A DNA stretch of 64,000 nucleotides, from positions 186,001 through 250,000 of the forward strand of contig NZ_CP069356.1 in assembly GCF_016864375.1 (NCBI RefSeq), read 5' to 3'. This document shows, in pieces, positions 49,411-58,473 of the stretch; positions within the stretch are counted from its first letter, which is position 1; the number at the start of each line of letters is the position of its first letter. This stretch comes from Microvirga sp. VF16. Its GTDB lineage: Bacteria; Pseudomonadota; Alphaproteobacteria; Rhizobiales; Beijerinckiaceae. The notes below the pieces were generated by a model. The model made no database searches, was not told the origin of the DNA, and worked only from the letters and a program-made list of their open reading frames with translations. The translations under genes were made by a program, and so were the position numbers.

Positions 49411-50340
49411 ATGCTTTCGTTCATTCTTTCACGCCTGCTGCGCGCTTCGATGACCGTGCTGCTGGTCATGACCTTTGCCTTTTGCGTATTGCGCCTCTCC
49501 GGTGATCCGGCCCAGATTCTGCTCGGACCTGATGCTCCGCAGGAGGCAATCGACGCGTTCCGAGAGCGTTGGGGACTGAATGACCCCATCATCGTGCAGT
49601 ATTGGGCGTATCTGAAATCACTCATGTCGCTCGATTTCGGCGTTTCGATGCGCGATAAGTCGCCGGCGCTGCAGCTGGTTTTGGAACGCATCCCTACGAC
49701 GCTTCAGTTGACGATTCCGGCATTGCTTCTGAAGCTCGGCATCGGCATTCCGGCCGGCGTCTACGCGGCGCTCCATCGGGAAAGCATCGCCGATCGTGGT
49801 GTGATTATGCTGGCCGTGTTCGGCTTTACCATGCCGTCATTTGTGATCGGGTTGCTGCTCGTGCTGATCTTCTCGGTGACGCTCGGCTGGCTGCCATCCG
49901 GCGGTCAGGACAGCTGGCTTCATGGAATCCTGCCGACCCTGACCATGAGCATCGGCGGCATCGGCATTCTGGCGAGGTTCTCCCGTTCCGCCATGATCGA
50001 AGTCCTGGGCCAGCCCTATATCCGGACCGCTTCCGCCAAAGGTGTCAACTGGCGCGATGTGGTCTGGAAACATGCCCTTCCCAATGCCTCGGTGCCGATC
50101 GTCACCATTGTCGGCTTCATGATCGGATCTCTGATCGCCGGGGCCGTGGTCGTCGAGACGATATTTGCCTGGCCCGGCATTGGACGATTGCTGGTCGTAT
50201 CGGTCTCCAACCGTGATCTCGCCGTCGTGCAATGCCTGCTTCTGCTGATTGCCGGCACGATGGTCCTGGCCAATCTCGCAGTGGATATTCTGTATGGCTG
50301 GCTGGATCCTCGCCTGCGCAGCAAATCGGGCGCACATTAA
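49411..50340 (+). CDS. ABC transporter permease, DppB-like
   Basis: 309 residues, six predicted membrane helices. The N-terminal MLSFILSRLLRASMTVLLVM is typical for DppB; the EAA loop is YIRTASAKGVNWRDVVWKHALPNA. It forms the channel together with the DppC-like permease. AAGGAAATTGTCTC precedes the ATG; 23 bases after the ATPase gene. Confidence 0.93.
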   Translation: MLSFILSRLLRASMTVLLVMTFAFCVLRLSGDPAQILLGPDAPQEAIDAFRERWGLNDPIIVQYWAYLKSLMSLDFGVSMRDKSPALQLVLERIPTTLQLTIPALLLKLGIGIPAGVYAALHRESIADRGVIMLAVFGFTMPSFVIGLLLVLIFSVTLGWLPSGGQDSWLHGILPTLTMSIGGIGILARFSRSAMIEVLGQPYIRTASAKGVNWRDVVWKHALPNASVPIVTIVGFMIGSLIAGAVVVETIFAWPGIGRLLVVSVSNRDLAVVQCLLLLIAGTMVLANLAVDILYGWLDPRLRSKSGAH

Positions 50341-50352
50341 GGAGATGCGACC

Positions 50353-51228
50353 ATGACCGACTTCGTCGCAAATGCAGCAGCTCATGTTGCGCGTCCAGGG
50401 TTTCTGCCTCGTATCCGGAACAAGGTGCCCCTTCTCGTCGTCGGCGGCCTTCTTTGGCTCGTTCTGATGATCCTGATCGCTATCTTGACTGATTGGATGC
50501 GGCCTTACCCCATCACGAAAATGGATCTTTCAGCCCGGTTGGCTGCCCCAGGCACACCGGGCCATTGGCTGGGGACGGATGAACTCGGGCGAGATGTTCT
50601 CTCCCGCTTGCTGCAATCCATTCGGGTTTCACTCGTCATCGCGTTTGGAGCTACGTTGCTGTCAGCAGTGTTCGGCACGACCTTGGGATTTCTGGCCTCA
50701 CGGTTCCGCGGCATCGTGGAGCATGTGGTTCTGACACTGGCGGACTTTCAGGCTGCCCTGCCATTCATGATCCTGTCTCTTTCCGTGTTGGCCTTCTTCG
50801 GGTCGTCGATGACGCTTCTGGTCTGCCTGATGGGCTTCTATGGATGGGAGCGATATGCCCGCATCGCGCGTGGACTTGCCATTTCGGCGGGCGCCCAGGG
50901 TTATGCCGCCGCGGTCGTTCAACTCGGCGCCACGCCCGCGCGGGTCTATCTCAAGCACATCCTGCCGAACGTGGCCTCAACGCTGATCGTTTCGATGACC
51001 CTGACCTTTCCAGAGATCATCCTGATGGAAAGCGGTCTTTCCTTCTTGGGCCTCGGCGTGCAGCCGCCGGAGACTTCGCTGGGCAACATGGTGGGTTTCG
51101 GCCGTGAGTATCTCACACGGGCGCCCTGGATCATGCTGGTCCCAGCACTCGTCATCATGCTGACGACGCTTTCGATCTCTCTGGTAGGCGACTGGCTGCG
51201 CGACAGGCTCGATCCGACCATGCGCTGA
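50353..51228 (+). CDS. ABC transporter permease, DppC-like
   Basis: 291 residues. A cytoplasmic N-terminus, one helix, then the GTDELGRDVLSRLLQSIRVSL block, EAA loop YAAAVVQLGATPARVYLKHILPNV and SGLSFLGLGVQPPETSLGNM, all DppC hallmarks. Second half of the channel. AAGGAGATGCGACC precedes the ATG; 12 bases after DppB. Confidence 0.93.
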   Translation: MTDFVANAAAHVARPGFLPRIRNKVPLLVVGGLLWLVLMILIAILTDWMRPYPITKMDLSARLAAPGTPGHWLGTDELGRDVLSRLLQSIRVSLVIAFGATLLSAVFGTTLGFLASRFRGIVEHVVLTLADFQAALPFMILSLSVLAFFGSSMTLLVCLMGFYGWERYARIARGLAISAGAQGYAAAVVQLGATPARVYLKHILPNVASTLIVSMTLTFPEIILMESGLSFLGLGVQPPETSLGNMVGFGREYLTRAPWIMLVPALVIMLTTLSISLVGDWLRDRLDPTMR

Positions 51229-51273
51229 GTTTTCTTCAGCGACAGTTGAACCCTTCAAAAGGAATACTGAACG

Positions 51274-52017
51274 ATGACAATGATTATCGGCCATCGTGGG
51301 GCGCGTAATATCTGGGCGGAGAACTCGCTCACCGGGTTCCGCAATGTGCTGGAACTTGGTGTAAAAGCGGTAGAGTTGGATCTGCATCTCAGTAATGCGG
51401 GGGAAGTTCTGGTCATTCATGATGCCACTCTGGACCGAGCGACCGATCGAAATGGCCCTGTCAGAGCCCTGAGCCCCGATGCGCGCAGAGCGGCGCGGCT
51501 GAGAGGTCCAGAAGGCCTGACGGAAGATCATGTTCCCATTCTTGAAGAGGTGCTTGAGGTTCTTGCCGCTCATGACGTGCAACTGCATGTCGAGATCAAG
51601 CACGACGAGAACGGACGACCTTATCCTGGTCTTGCCGAGAAAGCTGCGGACATGCTCCGCCACTACAAGCTTGCGGATCGCGCTTGGTTGACCTGCTTCG
51701 ATATGACGGTTCTAGAAACGTGCGGTCAGGAGGCGCCAGAGATCAGGCGTCTCGTATCGGTCAATGCCGATTGGGCCGACAGGGCAGGCGGGGTGGAGGC
51801 GTTCCTGACTAAGGCGAGGCCGCTGGTCGATATCATCGCCGTTCATCACGAGTTGATGGCGGCTGAATGGAGTCGGATCGTTGCCATGCATCCCAAGGAA
51901 AAGCTGTGCGTCTGGATCGTCAATGACGAGCAGGGATTGCGGCACTGGCTTGACAAAGGGCTCGGTTATCTGACGACGGATAGCCCTGATCTGGCTTTAA
52001 GAGTGCAGGCTGCTTAG
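51274..52017 (+). CDS. glycerophosphodiester phosphodiesterase, UgpQ-like
   Basis: 247 residues. GDPD motifs: IIGHRGARNIWAENSLTGFRNVLELGVKAVELDLHLSNAGEVLVIHDATLDRATD carries the catalytic HR, E-N, E-x-D and H-D; VEIK follows. No signal peptide, so it acts in the cytoplasm on an imported substrate, splitting it into an alcohol and a phospho-alcohol (glycerol-3-phosphate in the usual case). AAAGGAATACTGAACG precedes the ATG. Fifth gene after the ABC transporter; the IS5-type element cuts the operon right after it. Confidence 0.93.
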   Translation: MTMIIGHRGARNIWAENSLTGFRNVLELGVKAVELDLHLSNAGEVLVIHDATLDRATDRNGPVRALSPDARRAARLRGPEGLTEDHVPILEEVLEVLAAHDVQLHVEIKHDENGRPYPGLAEKAADMLRHYKLADRAWLTCFDMTVLETCGQEAPEIRRLVSVNADWADRAGGVEAFLTKARPLVDIIAVHHELMAAEWSRIVAMHPKEKLCVWIVNDEQGLRHWLDKGLGYLTTDSPDLALRVQAA

Positions 52018-52044
52018 TCGGCAGAGGTCGAAACCAACCTGCTA

Positions 52045-52887
52045 GGGCCTGTTAGGTCTTGAGCCAGTCGAGCGCAGCGGCGAGGCAGAGCACGCCCATG
52101 AACGATGAGGCCGTCTTCTCGTAGCGGGTTGCAACAGCGCGCCACTCCTTGAGCCGGGCCCAGAGCCGCTCGACAAGATTTCGATTGGTATAGATCCAGT
52201 CTGGACAAGCGACCGGCGCCTCATGCCTCTGCGGTGGAATGGCCGGCTTGGCTCCCATGCGCCAGACATGCTCGCGAAAGGCATGGCTGGTGTAGCCGCG
52301 ATCCGCCACAACCCAGGTCGGCACGCCTGGTAGCTGCTCCAGCAGCGGAAGGGCGTGCGGCAGCTCGTGCGCTTGGCCGGGCGCGATCCGAAATGCGACG
52401 GCGCGTCCAAGACCGTCGGCGATCACGCAAGCCTTGGTGCCATAGCCGCCACGAGAGCGGCCAAGTGCTTCACGATCGTCTCGCTCAGCTTGAGAGCCCC
52501 TTTTCGGCGCGCTCCGGCCGCCTTCTGATGCGCCCGCACGCTGGTGCCGTCCAGAAAGGTCATGCCAAGCTGGATCCCATGGTTCTGCACCAGATGGAGC
52601 AGGCGCTCCCAGACACCCAACCGCGCCCAGCGGATGAAGGTCTGAGCGGCTCGCCACCAGGGGCCCAGTTCAGCTGGCACAGAGCGCCACTTCGCGCCGT
52701 TCTCATGACGCCACAAGATCGCCTCAAGCGTGCGGCGCAGATCCTGCGGCGGGGTTTTGCCCTTGGGACGGCACTGCTCCACCAGTGGCCCTAGCATCGC
52801 CCATTGTGCATCCGTCAGCATAGCTCCTCCTCAAACAGGACGAGCAAAACGCTTCCAAACAAAATGAGTTCAAGCCCTAACAGGCCC
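52045..52887. mobile_element. IS5-type (IS427-like) insertion sequence
   Basis: Terminal repeats GGGCCTGTTAGGTCTTGAGC (from 52045) and, reversed, GGGCCTGTTAGGGCTTGAAC (from 52887 inward), 18 of 20 identical. TA flanks both sides (52043-52044 and 52888-52889) as target duplication. 843 bp, the usual length for the IS427 group. It sits between the phosphodiesterase and the HAD phosphatase genes. Confidence 0.88.
52052..52821 (-). CDS. IS5 family transposase made by ribosomal frameshift
   Basis: First frame (52821 down to 52423): MLTDAQWAMLGPLVEQCRPK, WRHENGAKWRSVPAELGPWW, MTFLDGTSVRAHQKAAGA. Second frame (down to 52052): GGYGTKACVIADGLGRAVAF, WVVADRGYTSHAFREHVW, RNLVERLWARLKEWRAVATR, which holds the second Asp and the Glu of the DDE set (first Asp is FLDGTSV). 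The frames join by -1 slippage at CGAAAAGG (near 52510). GAGGAGGAGC precedes the ATG. Appears intact and probably active. Confidence 0.88.
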
Positions 52888-52935
52888 TAAAAGGTTTCCA
52901 GACGAATACTTCACATCTGCAATGAGGCTTATTGA

Positions 52936-53646
52936 ATGTCTCAACTTGATTTATTGATATTCGATTGTGACGGCGTTCTGATTGACAGCGAACTGCTCGC
53001 CTCGCGTGTCCTGGCGGAGTTCATCTATCGCGTAACGGGTATTGACATCAGCTCGCGCGAGGCATTGATCGCATTTACCGGCTCTAGTGCGGACGATACG
53101 CAAAGGATCATGCGCGAGCGTTACGGCATCAATAATCCGGCTGCGGTATTGGCCGACTATGACGCACACCTTTTTCCTCAATTCCACCGCCACTTGACGG
53201 AGATGGCCGGCATCCCGCAGGTGCTCGATGCTCTTCATATTCGTAAATGCGTTGCCTCCAACAGCCGATTGGAGCGGCTCGTCAACAGTCTAGGCATCCT
53301 GCCGATCTGGCGGCACTTCGCGCCGCATGTCTATGGCGCCGACATGGTGGCTTGCGGCAAGCCGGCTCCCGACCTTCCGCTCCTGTGCCTTGAGCGCTGC
53401 GGCGTAGATCCGGAGCGTGCCTTGTTCATTGATGATAGCCCTCACGGGATCATGGCGGCCAAAACGGCCGGGGTACGGGCAGTCGGATTCATCGCGCCGA
53501 ACGACCCGCGCGCCGGGCGCGCAGACGTTCTTCTGAGTGCAGGTGCAGATTATATCGCCTGTGGCGCCGGCGAATTGTACGACATCATTCTCGACCTGCA
53601 CCTGCATGAGGAAAGCTTCACCTTCGAGAAGGAGGCAGACAGGTGA
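52936..53646 (+). CDS. HAD family phosphatase
   Basis: 236 residues, HAD subfamily IA. Motif I LLIFDCDGVLIDSE, motif II VASNSR, motif III KPAPDLPLL, motif IV LFIDDSPHG. The alpha-helical cap between residues 20 and 85 selects small phosphorylated substrates such as sugar or polyol phosphates. Overall similar to 6-phosphogluconate/sugar phosphatases (YieH type). In this operon it would remove phosphate from the product of the phosphodiesterase. GAGGCTTATTG precedes the ATG. The IS5-type element 50 bases upstream separates it from the operon promoter. Confidence 0.9.
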   Translation: MSQLDLLIFDCDGVLIDSELLASRVLAEFIYRVTGIDISSREALIAFTGSSADDTQRIMRERYGINNPAAVLADYDAHLFPQFHRHLTEMAGIPQVLDALHIRKCVASNSRLERLVNSLGILPIWRHFAPHVYGADMVACGKPAPDLPLLCLERCGVDPERALFIDDSPHGIMAAKTAGVRAVGFIAPNDPRAGRADVLLSAGADYIACGAGELYDIILDLHLHEESFTFEKEADR

Positions 53647-53926
53647 TGTCGGAATGCCTCTTGAGAAAGGCGGTAGGTCCGCATCTTGCGTTGCTACGGC
53701 TGCATGGCCCGTAGCGTTGATCGGATACCGGTCGAATGCGGAGCCAACATTGCCGAATGTCATGTACGTTTCGTGCAAGCTTCATCCTGCCGTCACGCAC
53801 TTCTCTTACGGCAGGACGACAATGACCAAAAGGTGCGGGCAGCGGGAAAGCATGGAAGCTTGATCCGCTTCATCGAAATCGTCTCGGGCCGCTGCCTCGG
53901 CCTACGCCTCAAAGGAGTTTCCCTCG

Positions 53927-54844
53927 ATGACACAGCATGTTCTCGGTACCGGCATCTCGGCTACGCCCGGCAAGCCGGACCTCAGCGAATTTGCTCAGAA
54001 TCTCGATCAAGCTCAGGCTTTCGGCGTCGACACGATCGAGCTGCCGATCTTCGACCTTGATCTTGTCGTCGGCGGCCGGATCCGTAGGGATCAGCTTGCA
54101 GCACTCAAGGCGATCTGCGCCGGACGCGACGTGATCTATACCGTTCATGGTCCGTTGGCTATCAACCTCTTCGATGCACCGTTTCGCAACCAACGCCATT
54201 TCGAGGTCCTGCAGGCTTCGCTGGAAATTGCAGGTGAACTCGGTGCCATCCACTATGTCATGCATTCGGGCCTGATCGGGGTGACGCAGAACGAGGGCAT
54301 AGAGGAAGCCTATACCCGGCAGCGGGAATGGCTGGTACGTGCCGGCAACATCGCGAAACAGCACAATGTCATTCTGTGCGTCGAAAACCTGTTTGGTGGC
54401 CATGAGGGCAAGGTCCACACCGCAAGCCCTTCGCGTCTGGCCCGCGAGCTCGCGGCGGTCGGACACAGCCATGTCATGGCGACGCTGGATTTCAGCCATG
54501 CCTACCTGGATCTCTCCTTCACCGGCGGCGACCTCGTGTCGGAATGCGCGGCGCTCGCGCCCTTCGCCAAGCATCTGCACGTGCACGACTCCTTCGGCCG
54601 CCAGGATGATATCTGGATGTTTACGCAGGGCGAGCGGCTAGCCTATGGCCATGGTGACCTTCATCTGCCGGTCGGGTGGGGCGATATCCCTTGGGATGCG
54701 CTGATGGCGTCCTGCATCTTTCCGCATAATGTCGTGTTCAACATCGAGCTGCAGGATCGCTACTGGCATGTAGGCCAGGACTGCGTCGATGCCACCAAGG
54801 TTCTGGCCGCGAAGGCCCGGACCGCTCTGGCCGCCGCGGCCTGA
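53927..54844 (+). CDS. sugar phosphate isomerase/epimerase (AP endonuclease 2 fold)
   Basis: 305 residues of the xylose-isomerase-like TIM barrel. Metal-site blocks: YTVHGPLAINLF, VMHSGL, LCVENLFGG (Glu), MATLDFSHAYLDL (Asp/His), HLHVHDSFGRQDD and LPVGWGDIPWDAL, then FNIELQDRYW. Such enzymes isomerise or epimerise sugars. AAAGGAGTTTCCCTCG precedes the ATG. The gap of 280 bases after the HAD gene contains nothing clear. Last gene of the phosphodiester operon. Confidence 0.88.
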   Translation: MTQHVLGTGISATPGKPDLSEFAQNLDQAQAFGVDTIELPIFDLDLVVGGRIRRDQLAALKAICAGRDVIYTVHGPLAINLFDAPFRNQRHFEVLQASLEIAGELGAIHYVMHSGLIGVTQNEGIEEAYTRQREWLVRAGNIAKQHNVILCVENLFGGHEGKVHTASPSRLARELAAVGHSHVMATLDFSHAYLDLSFTGGDLVSECAALAPFAKHLHVHDSFGRQDDIWMFTQGERLAYGHGDLHLPVGWGDIPWDALMASCIFPHNVVFNIELQDRYWHVGQDCVDATKVLAAKARTALAAAA

Positions 54845-54912
54845 CTTTCCCGACCTCCGGCCATAAGATCAAGGACGCCGAGACAGATATTTCGCGGCGT
54901 CCACCCAATCAA

Positions 54913-55155
54913 ACTCGTGCACCTGATCCCACCGTGCTGCGGCGGCTGTTCAAGCTGACACCGGCAGAATCGGAGATAGCGTGTGCTCTGTATGGTGGTG
55001 CCATCAAGAATACTGCGGCGGCCTCACAGGGATTCAAGGAGCCGACCATCAAGAGCCAAGTCGACTCCGTTCTCCTGAAAAACCGGGGCAGCAAATCTCC
55101 GCGGCTTGAAGCGCTTCCTCGGCAGTCCGCGATAGATGTTCCAGGGGTTGTGTAG
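54913..55155 (+). pseudogene. LuxR-type HTH remnant
   Basis: PTVLRRLFKLTPAESEIACA, LYGGAIKNTAAASQGFKEPT, IKSQVDSVLLKNRGSKSPRL follows a LuxR C-terminal HTH (LTPAEaxIAxxLxxG, T-IK-Q). Expected sensor or receiver domains are absent, and the end is truncated or divergent. May be what remains of a regulator of the neighbouring operon. Confidence 0.6.
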
Positions 55156-55508
55156 AATTCCGCACTGTCGCCAAGTGCATGACGCGCTCTTGGCGGACCT
55201 GGGAATGTCGCCTTCTGGCACTTCTCGGAAGAAACCCTTTGGTCCGCTCGTGATGCGGTGAGCGGACCTTCATTTCATTTGCCGTTCGTTACTCTTTGAT
55301 CCTGAGCAGACCTTTAGCACTGGCGGGCTGAGGGCGACCGTTTTAGCCGAGGGCTCCCGGTAGGCTCGGTCAGCTGCGCATCTATTCTTGAACCCAGATT
55401 ATCGTGTGCAAAGGCCGGAAACAGCGCTCAACAGAATGGCAATGATGCTCAATAAGCGCCATCCCTGGCGCCCAGTGCGCGTTTGGCGTTCGGCTAATCC
55501 GTAGTTCA
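55156..55508. other. intergenic stretch
   Basis: No gene supportable. Confidence 0.3.
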
Positions 55509-58112
55509 TTAGGGATTTTGCGAGAAATCATACGGCTGTGGCGGCGGCGGTTGGGGGCGGGGCATTAACTCGATTGTGACCTTAGCGGCTCCGCCATTGT
55601 TCTGATAAAAACACGTGACGAGCGGCCCGAATGGCACTGCCGTCATGGCGTCATTCAGGTAGAGAAAGAGCTCACCGCTCGCAGTCGCTTGGAATTGGGA
55701 CACAAAGCTCTTTCGTATGCCCTTGCGGGCTTGAATCTCCTGGACTTGGGCGCTGTCCAAAACGGATGTTCCTTCGCAGATTGGGAACCTGCCCTCCGGT
55801 GAGATTTCAGCGTCGTCGGCCAATTCCGGGGCTGTTGCGCCATCGCTCGCCTGCAGCGCCCACTCAACATTGCCCCTGTGACCGATCCGGGCAATGGGCT
55901 GAAACCAGTCGGCCGTCCACCAGCGGCGAAGCGGCAGCCCGAGAAGATAAAGCGGGGAGGTATCGCGGAAGCCCATGATGTCTACGACCTTCCGACCGTC
56001 GAGATACGGTTCGGACATCTCGACCCAGACCGTATAGAGGCGGCCTTTGTCGACGTAGATACCGGTGCCCCAGCAAGGATTGCTGGTGTGGAAACCCTCA
56101 GCCAAGTTCGCGACACCGTCCTTGGGCTGGCGCAGCAGGTTCTTCGCCGCGGTTTCTTTGCACACGCCGCCTGCGCCGGATCGATAATTGAGCACGGCCC
56201 GGCCCACGAGGGCCGCGGCCAATCCTAGTATGATGACGAGTGTGGCTCCTGGCAAAACGTAGCGCGACACCACCGTGTACAGGAAAGCGGCAACGCGCGA
56301 TTGCCTCAGGCGTCGCGCCACAGTGACGAGGAAGCCCAGCTCTTCCGGCTCACGCAGGCGGGCCTGCTGGGGCACCCTTCCGTCGGCGCGCTTTTCGAAG
56401 AACCAGACGCAACGTGCACTGTCGGCGATGCGATCGCGCAGGCTGCCGTTTACGCGATAAAGGCCGAGCACTGCAATGATGATCGCAAGCGATGTCACCG
56501 GTTGGGTCACAAGGGCTCCAACCCAGCCTTTCGCGTAGCTCGGAACAAGGCCGCCGAACGTCGTGGACAGATCGGTCAGGTTCGAACTGAGGCCGTCGCG
56601 GGCATCGTCCAGTCTTCTCTGCGCCCATGCCGCGAGGTCCTCACGCCCGACTGCCGACGCGAGGCTGCGCACACCGGAGTCGAGAGCATCGCTTAACACC
56701 GACGCGGTGACCGGAAGGCCGATGAGGACGAGCGTTGCGGTGAGCAGGGCAAAATATGCGACCCTGCGCCACCAGATCATGTCGCGCGTCAGAGCGACAA
56801 AGGCTTCATTCGGCTCATTCAGTCGCTGAACGGCGTCTATCGCCGACGTCGCGGCAGCTGGGGGCTCGAACGCCAAGGGGGAGTGCGTCCGGTACTCTTC
56901 CGCCTTGAACCCCGAAATCTGGTGCCGGGTGCCATCCGGCATCAGGACATAGGCGCTCTTGGGGAGGGTCAACGGTGCATAATTCTCGGTGCCATACACC
57001 ATCTTTTCGGCGACCGAGTGGTGGATCACCGGCGGGCCGCCGCTCTCCGCTCCCGATGCGATCGGCCTTGGATCGTAGCGGTAAAGGACGGCAGGTCCTT
57101 GACGCGAGTCATGGATCGGCGCGAGCGGCGAGGCCTGTTCGCGGAAGGCATCAAGGGCGCCAGGCAGAAAACGCAAACCGCCTTCCGATCCCGTGCCTGT
57201 CGCGACCATCTCTTCGATCATCCATGTCAGTGGCACATACGACAGCGCGTCCTCAGGGTATCCGCCACCGATATCCGAGTGAACGCCCGCAAACCAGACC
57301 TCCTTGATGCGGGCGTTGGCTGTCCAAGGGCCCTCATGCGTCATATCGAAACGCAGCGGATGGAACGTCGTGCGCTCGTCATCAAGGGCGAGAGCGTGCC
57401 GCGCGAAATCCACCTTGTCGCTGAGGACGCGATTGCGGAACGATATTGGCCAGATGGCCTTGTCGATCGCCGTCCTCATCTCCTCGATCGGGACGCCATA
57501 GGCTTCAACCGTATCGAAGAGGCCGGCGAACCTGATGCGCACGTTCCGTCTCAAAGGGTCTATGGTAGCGCGAACGGCTGCATAGCTCCGCTGCCGGAGA
57601 AGACGACGATAGATCGCGAGAACGGCGTCACGGATGGCACGGGCGATCGGGATGGTCGGGAAACTGTTGCGCCAGGTTACCTTTTCGGCGCGATACGCTC
57701 GCCAAGCTGCCTTGGCATTGCGCCTCATCTCGGCGCGCGAGACCTGAGAGCCGTCGATTTCGGTTGGGAGGAGACCTTGGCTCGCAATCAGGCCGATCAG
57801 AGTGCGGATCGTGAAGGCCCCACGGCTGAAACCGAACATGTGGATCTCGACGCCTGGCCGCCAGTTCCAACACAGGAAGCGATAGAGCTTGCGAACGTTG
57901 GAGGGCACCCCAATACCGGTCGCGGCGTCGAACATTGCGAAGGGTCTGAAGCCGGACGTCCCCACCCCCTGGATGTACACTGCGACTTGGTCCTGGCCCT
58001 TGAGATCGAGAGCGGTGTAGAGCCGCCAGATGTTCGATTCCTGGTTCCTGAAAGCGTTGCCTGTGCCGTCCGCGAGGATGACGATCTTCCTAACCTGGTC
58101 ATGCCGGTCCAT
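55509..58112 (-). CDS. DUF2235 alpha/beta hydrolase with C-terminal membrane part
   Basis: 867 residues. N-terminal DUF2235 domain (residues about 1-370): KIVILADGTGNAFRNQESNI, VYIQGVGTSGFRPFAMFDAA, IHMFGFSRGAFTIRTLIG (nucleophile Ser in GFSRG), RFAGLFDTVEAYGVP, WFAGVHSDIGGGYPE (Asp/His). Three or four hydrophobic segments follow in the middle (VAYFALLTATLVLIGLPV, VTSLAIIIAVLGLY, LPGATLVIILGLAAALVG), then a C-terminal soluble domain. DUF2235 includes phospholipase effectors of type VI secretion (Tle type), but no T6SS genes are near, and the membrane anchor suggests a housekeeping or defence role. Start at 58112 or ten codons upstream. Confidence 0.85.
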   Translation of the reverse strand: MDRHDQVRKIVILADGTGNAFRNQESNIWRLYTALDLKGQDQVAVYIQGVGTSGFRPFAMFDAATGIGVPSNVRKLYRFLCWNWRPGVEIHMFGFSRGAFTIRTLIGLIASQGLLPTEIDGSQVSRAEMRRNAKAAWRAYRAEKVTWRNSFPTIPIARAIRDAVLAIYRRLLRQRSYAAVRATIDPLRRNVRIRFAGLFDTVEAYGVPIEEMRTAIDKAIWPISFRNRVLSDKVDFARHALALDDERTTFHPLRFDMTHEGPWTANARIKEVWFAGVHSDIGGGYPEDALSYVPLTWMIEEMVATGTGSEGGLRFLPGALDAFREQASPLAPIHDSRQGPAVLYRYDPRPIASGAESGGPPVIHHSVAEKMVYGTENYAPLTLPKSAYVLMPDGTRHQISGFKAEEYRTHSPLAFEPPAAATSAIDAVQRLNEPNEAFVALTRDMIWWRRVAYFALLTATLVLIGLPVTASVLSDALDSGVRSLASAVGREDLAAWAQRRLDDARDGLSSNLTDLSTTFGGLVPSYAKGWVGALVTQPVTSLAIIIAVLGLYRVNGSLRDRIADSARCVWFFEKRADGRVPQQARLREPEELGFLVTVARRLRQSRVAAFLYTVVSRYVLPGATLVIILGLAAALVGRAVLNYRSGAGGVCKETAAKNLLRQPKDGVANLAEGFHTSNPCWGTGIYVDKGRLYTVWVEMSEPYLDGRKVVDIMGFRDTSPLYLLGLPLRRWWTADWFQPIARIGHRGNVEWALQASDGATAPELADDAEISPEGRFPICEGTSVLDSAQVQEIQARKGIRKSFVSQFQATASGELFLYLNDAMTAVPFGPLVTCFYQNNGGAAKVTIELMPRPQPPPPQPYDFSQNP

Positions 58113-58394
58113 GAGTAATCTCAGTGCAACTTCCCATGGCAATCCAGGGACGGCGGTTTAGGAATGGCTGATCGTAGCCAGGCCGTCGCAAGGAAAGACT
58201 TCCAGATTGCCCTCGCAGCGTCAATCATACCGTTGAGCTGTCAAGGATCGTGGGACTGCGAATGTCTCGTCCTGGCACGCCTGAGACATTGCGGCTTCGT
58301 CAGCTACAAACGGGACAGCAGACACCTTCAGAAAGTAGATTTCCTCGGCTCGAAGGACATCCGTCCTGCTACTCCCGCACAGTGCTCAATGGCA

Positions 58395-58424
58395 TGAAAA
58401 CGGCCCGAGGGTTCCATCGGGCCG
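58395..58424 (-). terminator. terminator of the amidohydrolase gene
   Basis: Stem CGGCCCGA (58401-58408) / TCGGGCCG (58417-58424); on the minus strand followed by TTTTCATG. About 50 bases past the stop at 58474. Confidence 0.75.
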
Positions 58425-58473
58425 CCATAGGGCTGCCTCGGGCAATCAAAGGTGACAGGGAATAGAGGTCTGA

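Noticed and set aside
54913..55155. Complete LuxR regulator for the phosphodiester operon
   Set aside because: Only a partial HTH is present with no sensor domain, so it is recorded as a remnant.
56883..58118. 411-codon open frame on the plus strand
   Set aside because: Shadow of the DUF2235 gene, Arg/His-rich without domain pattern.
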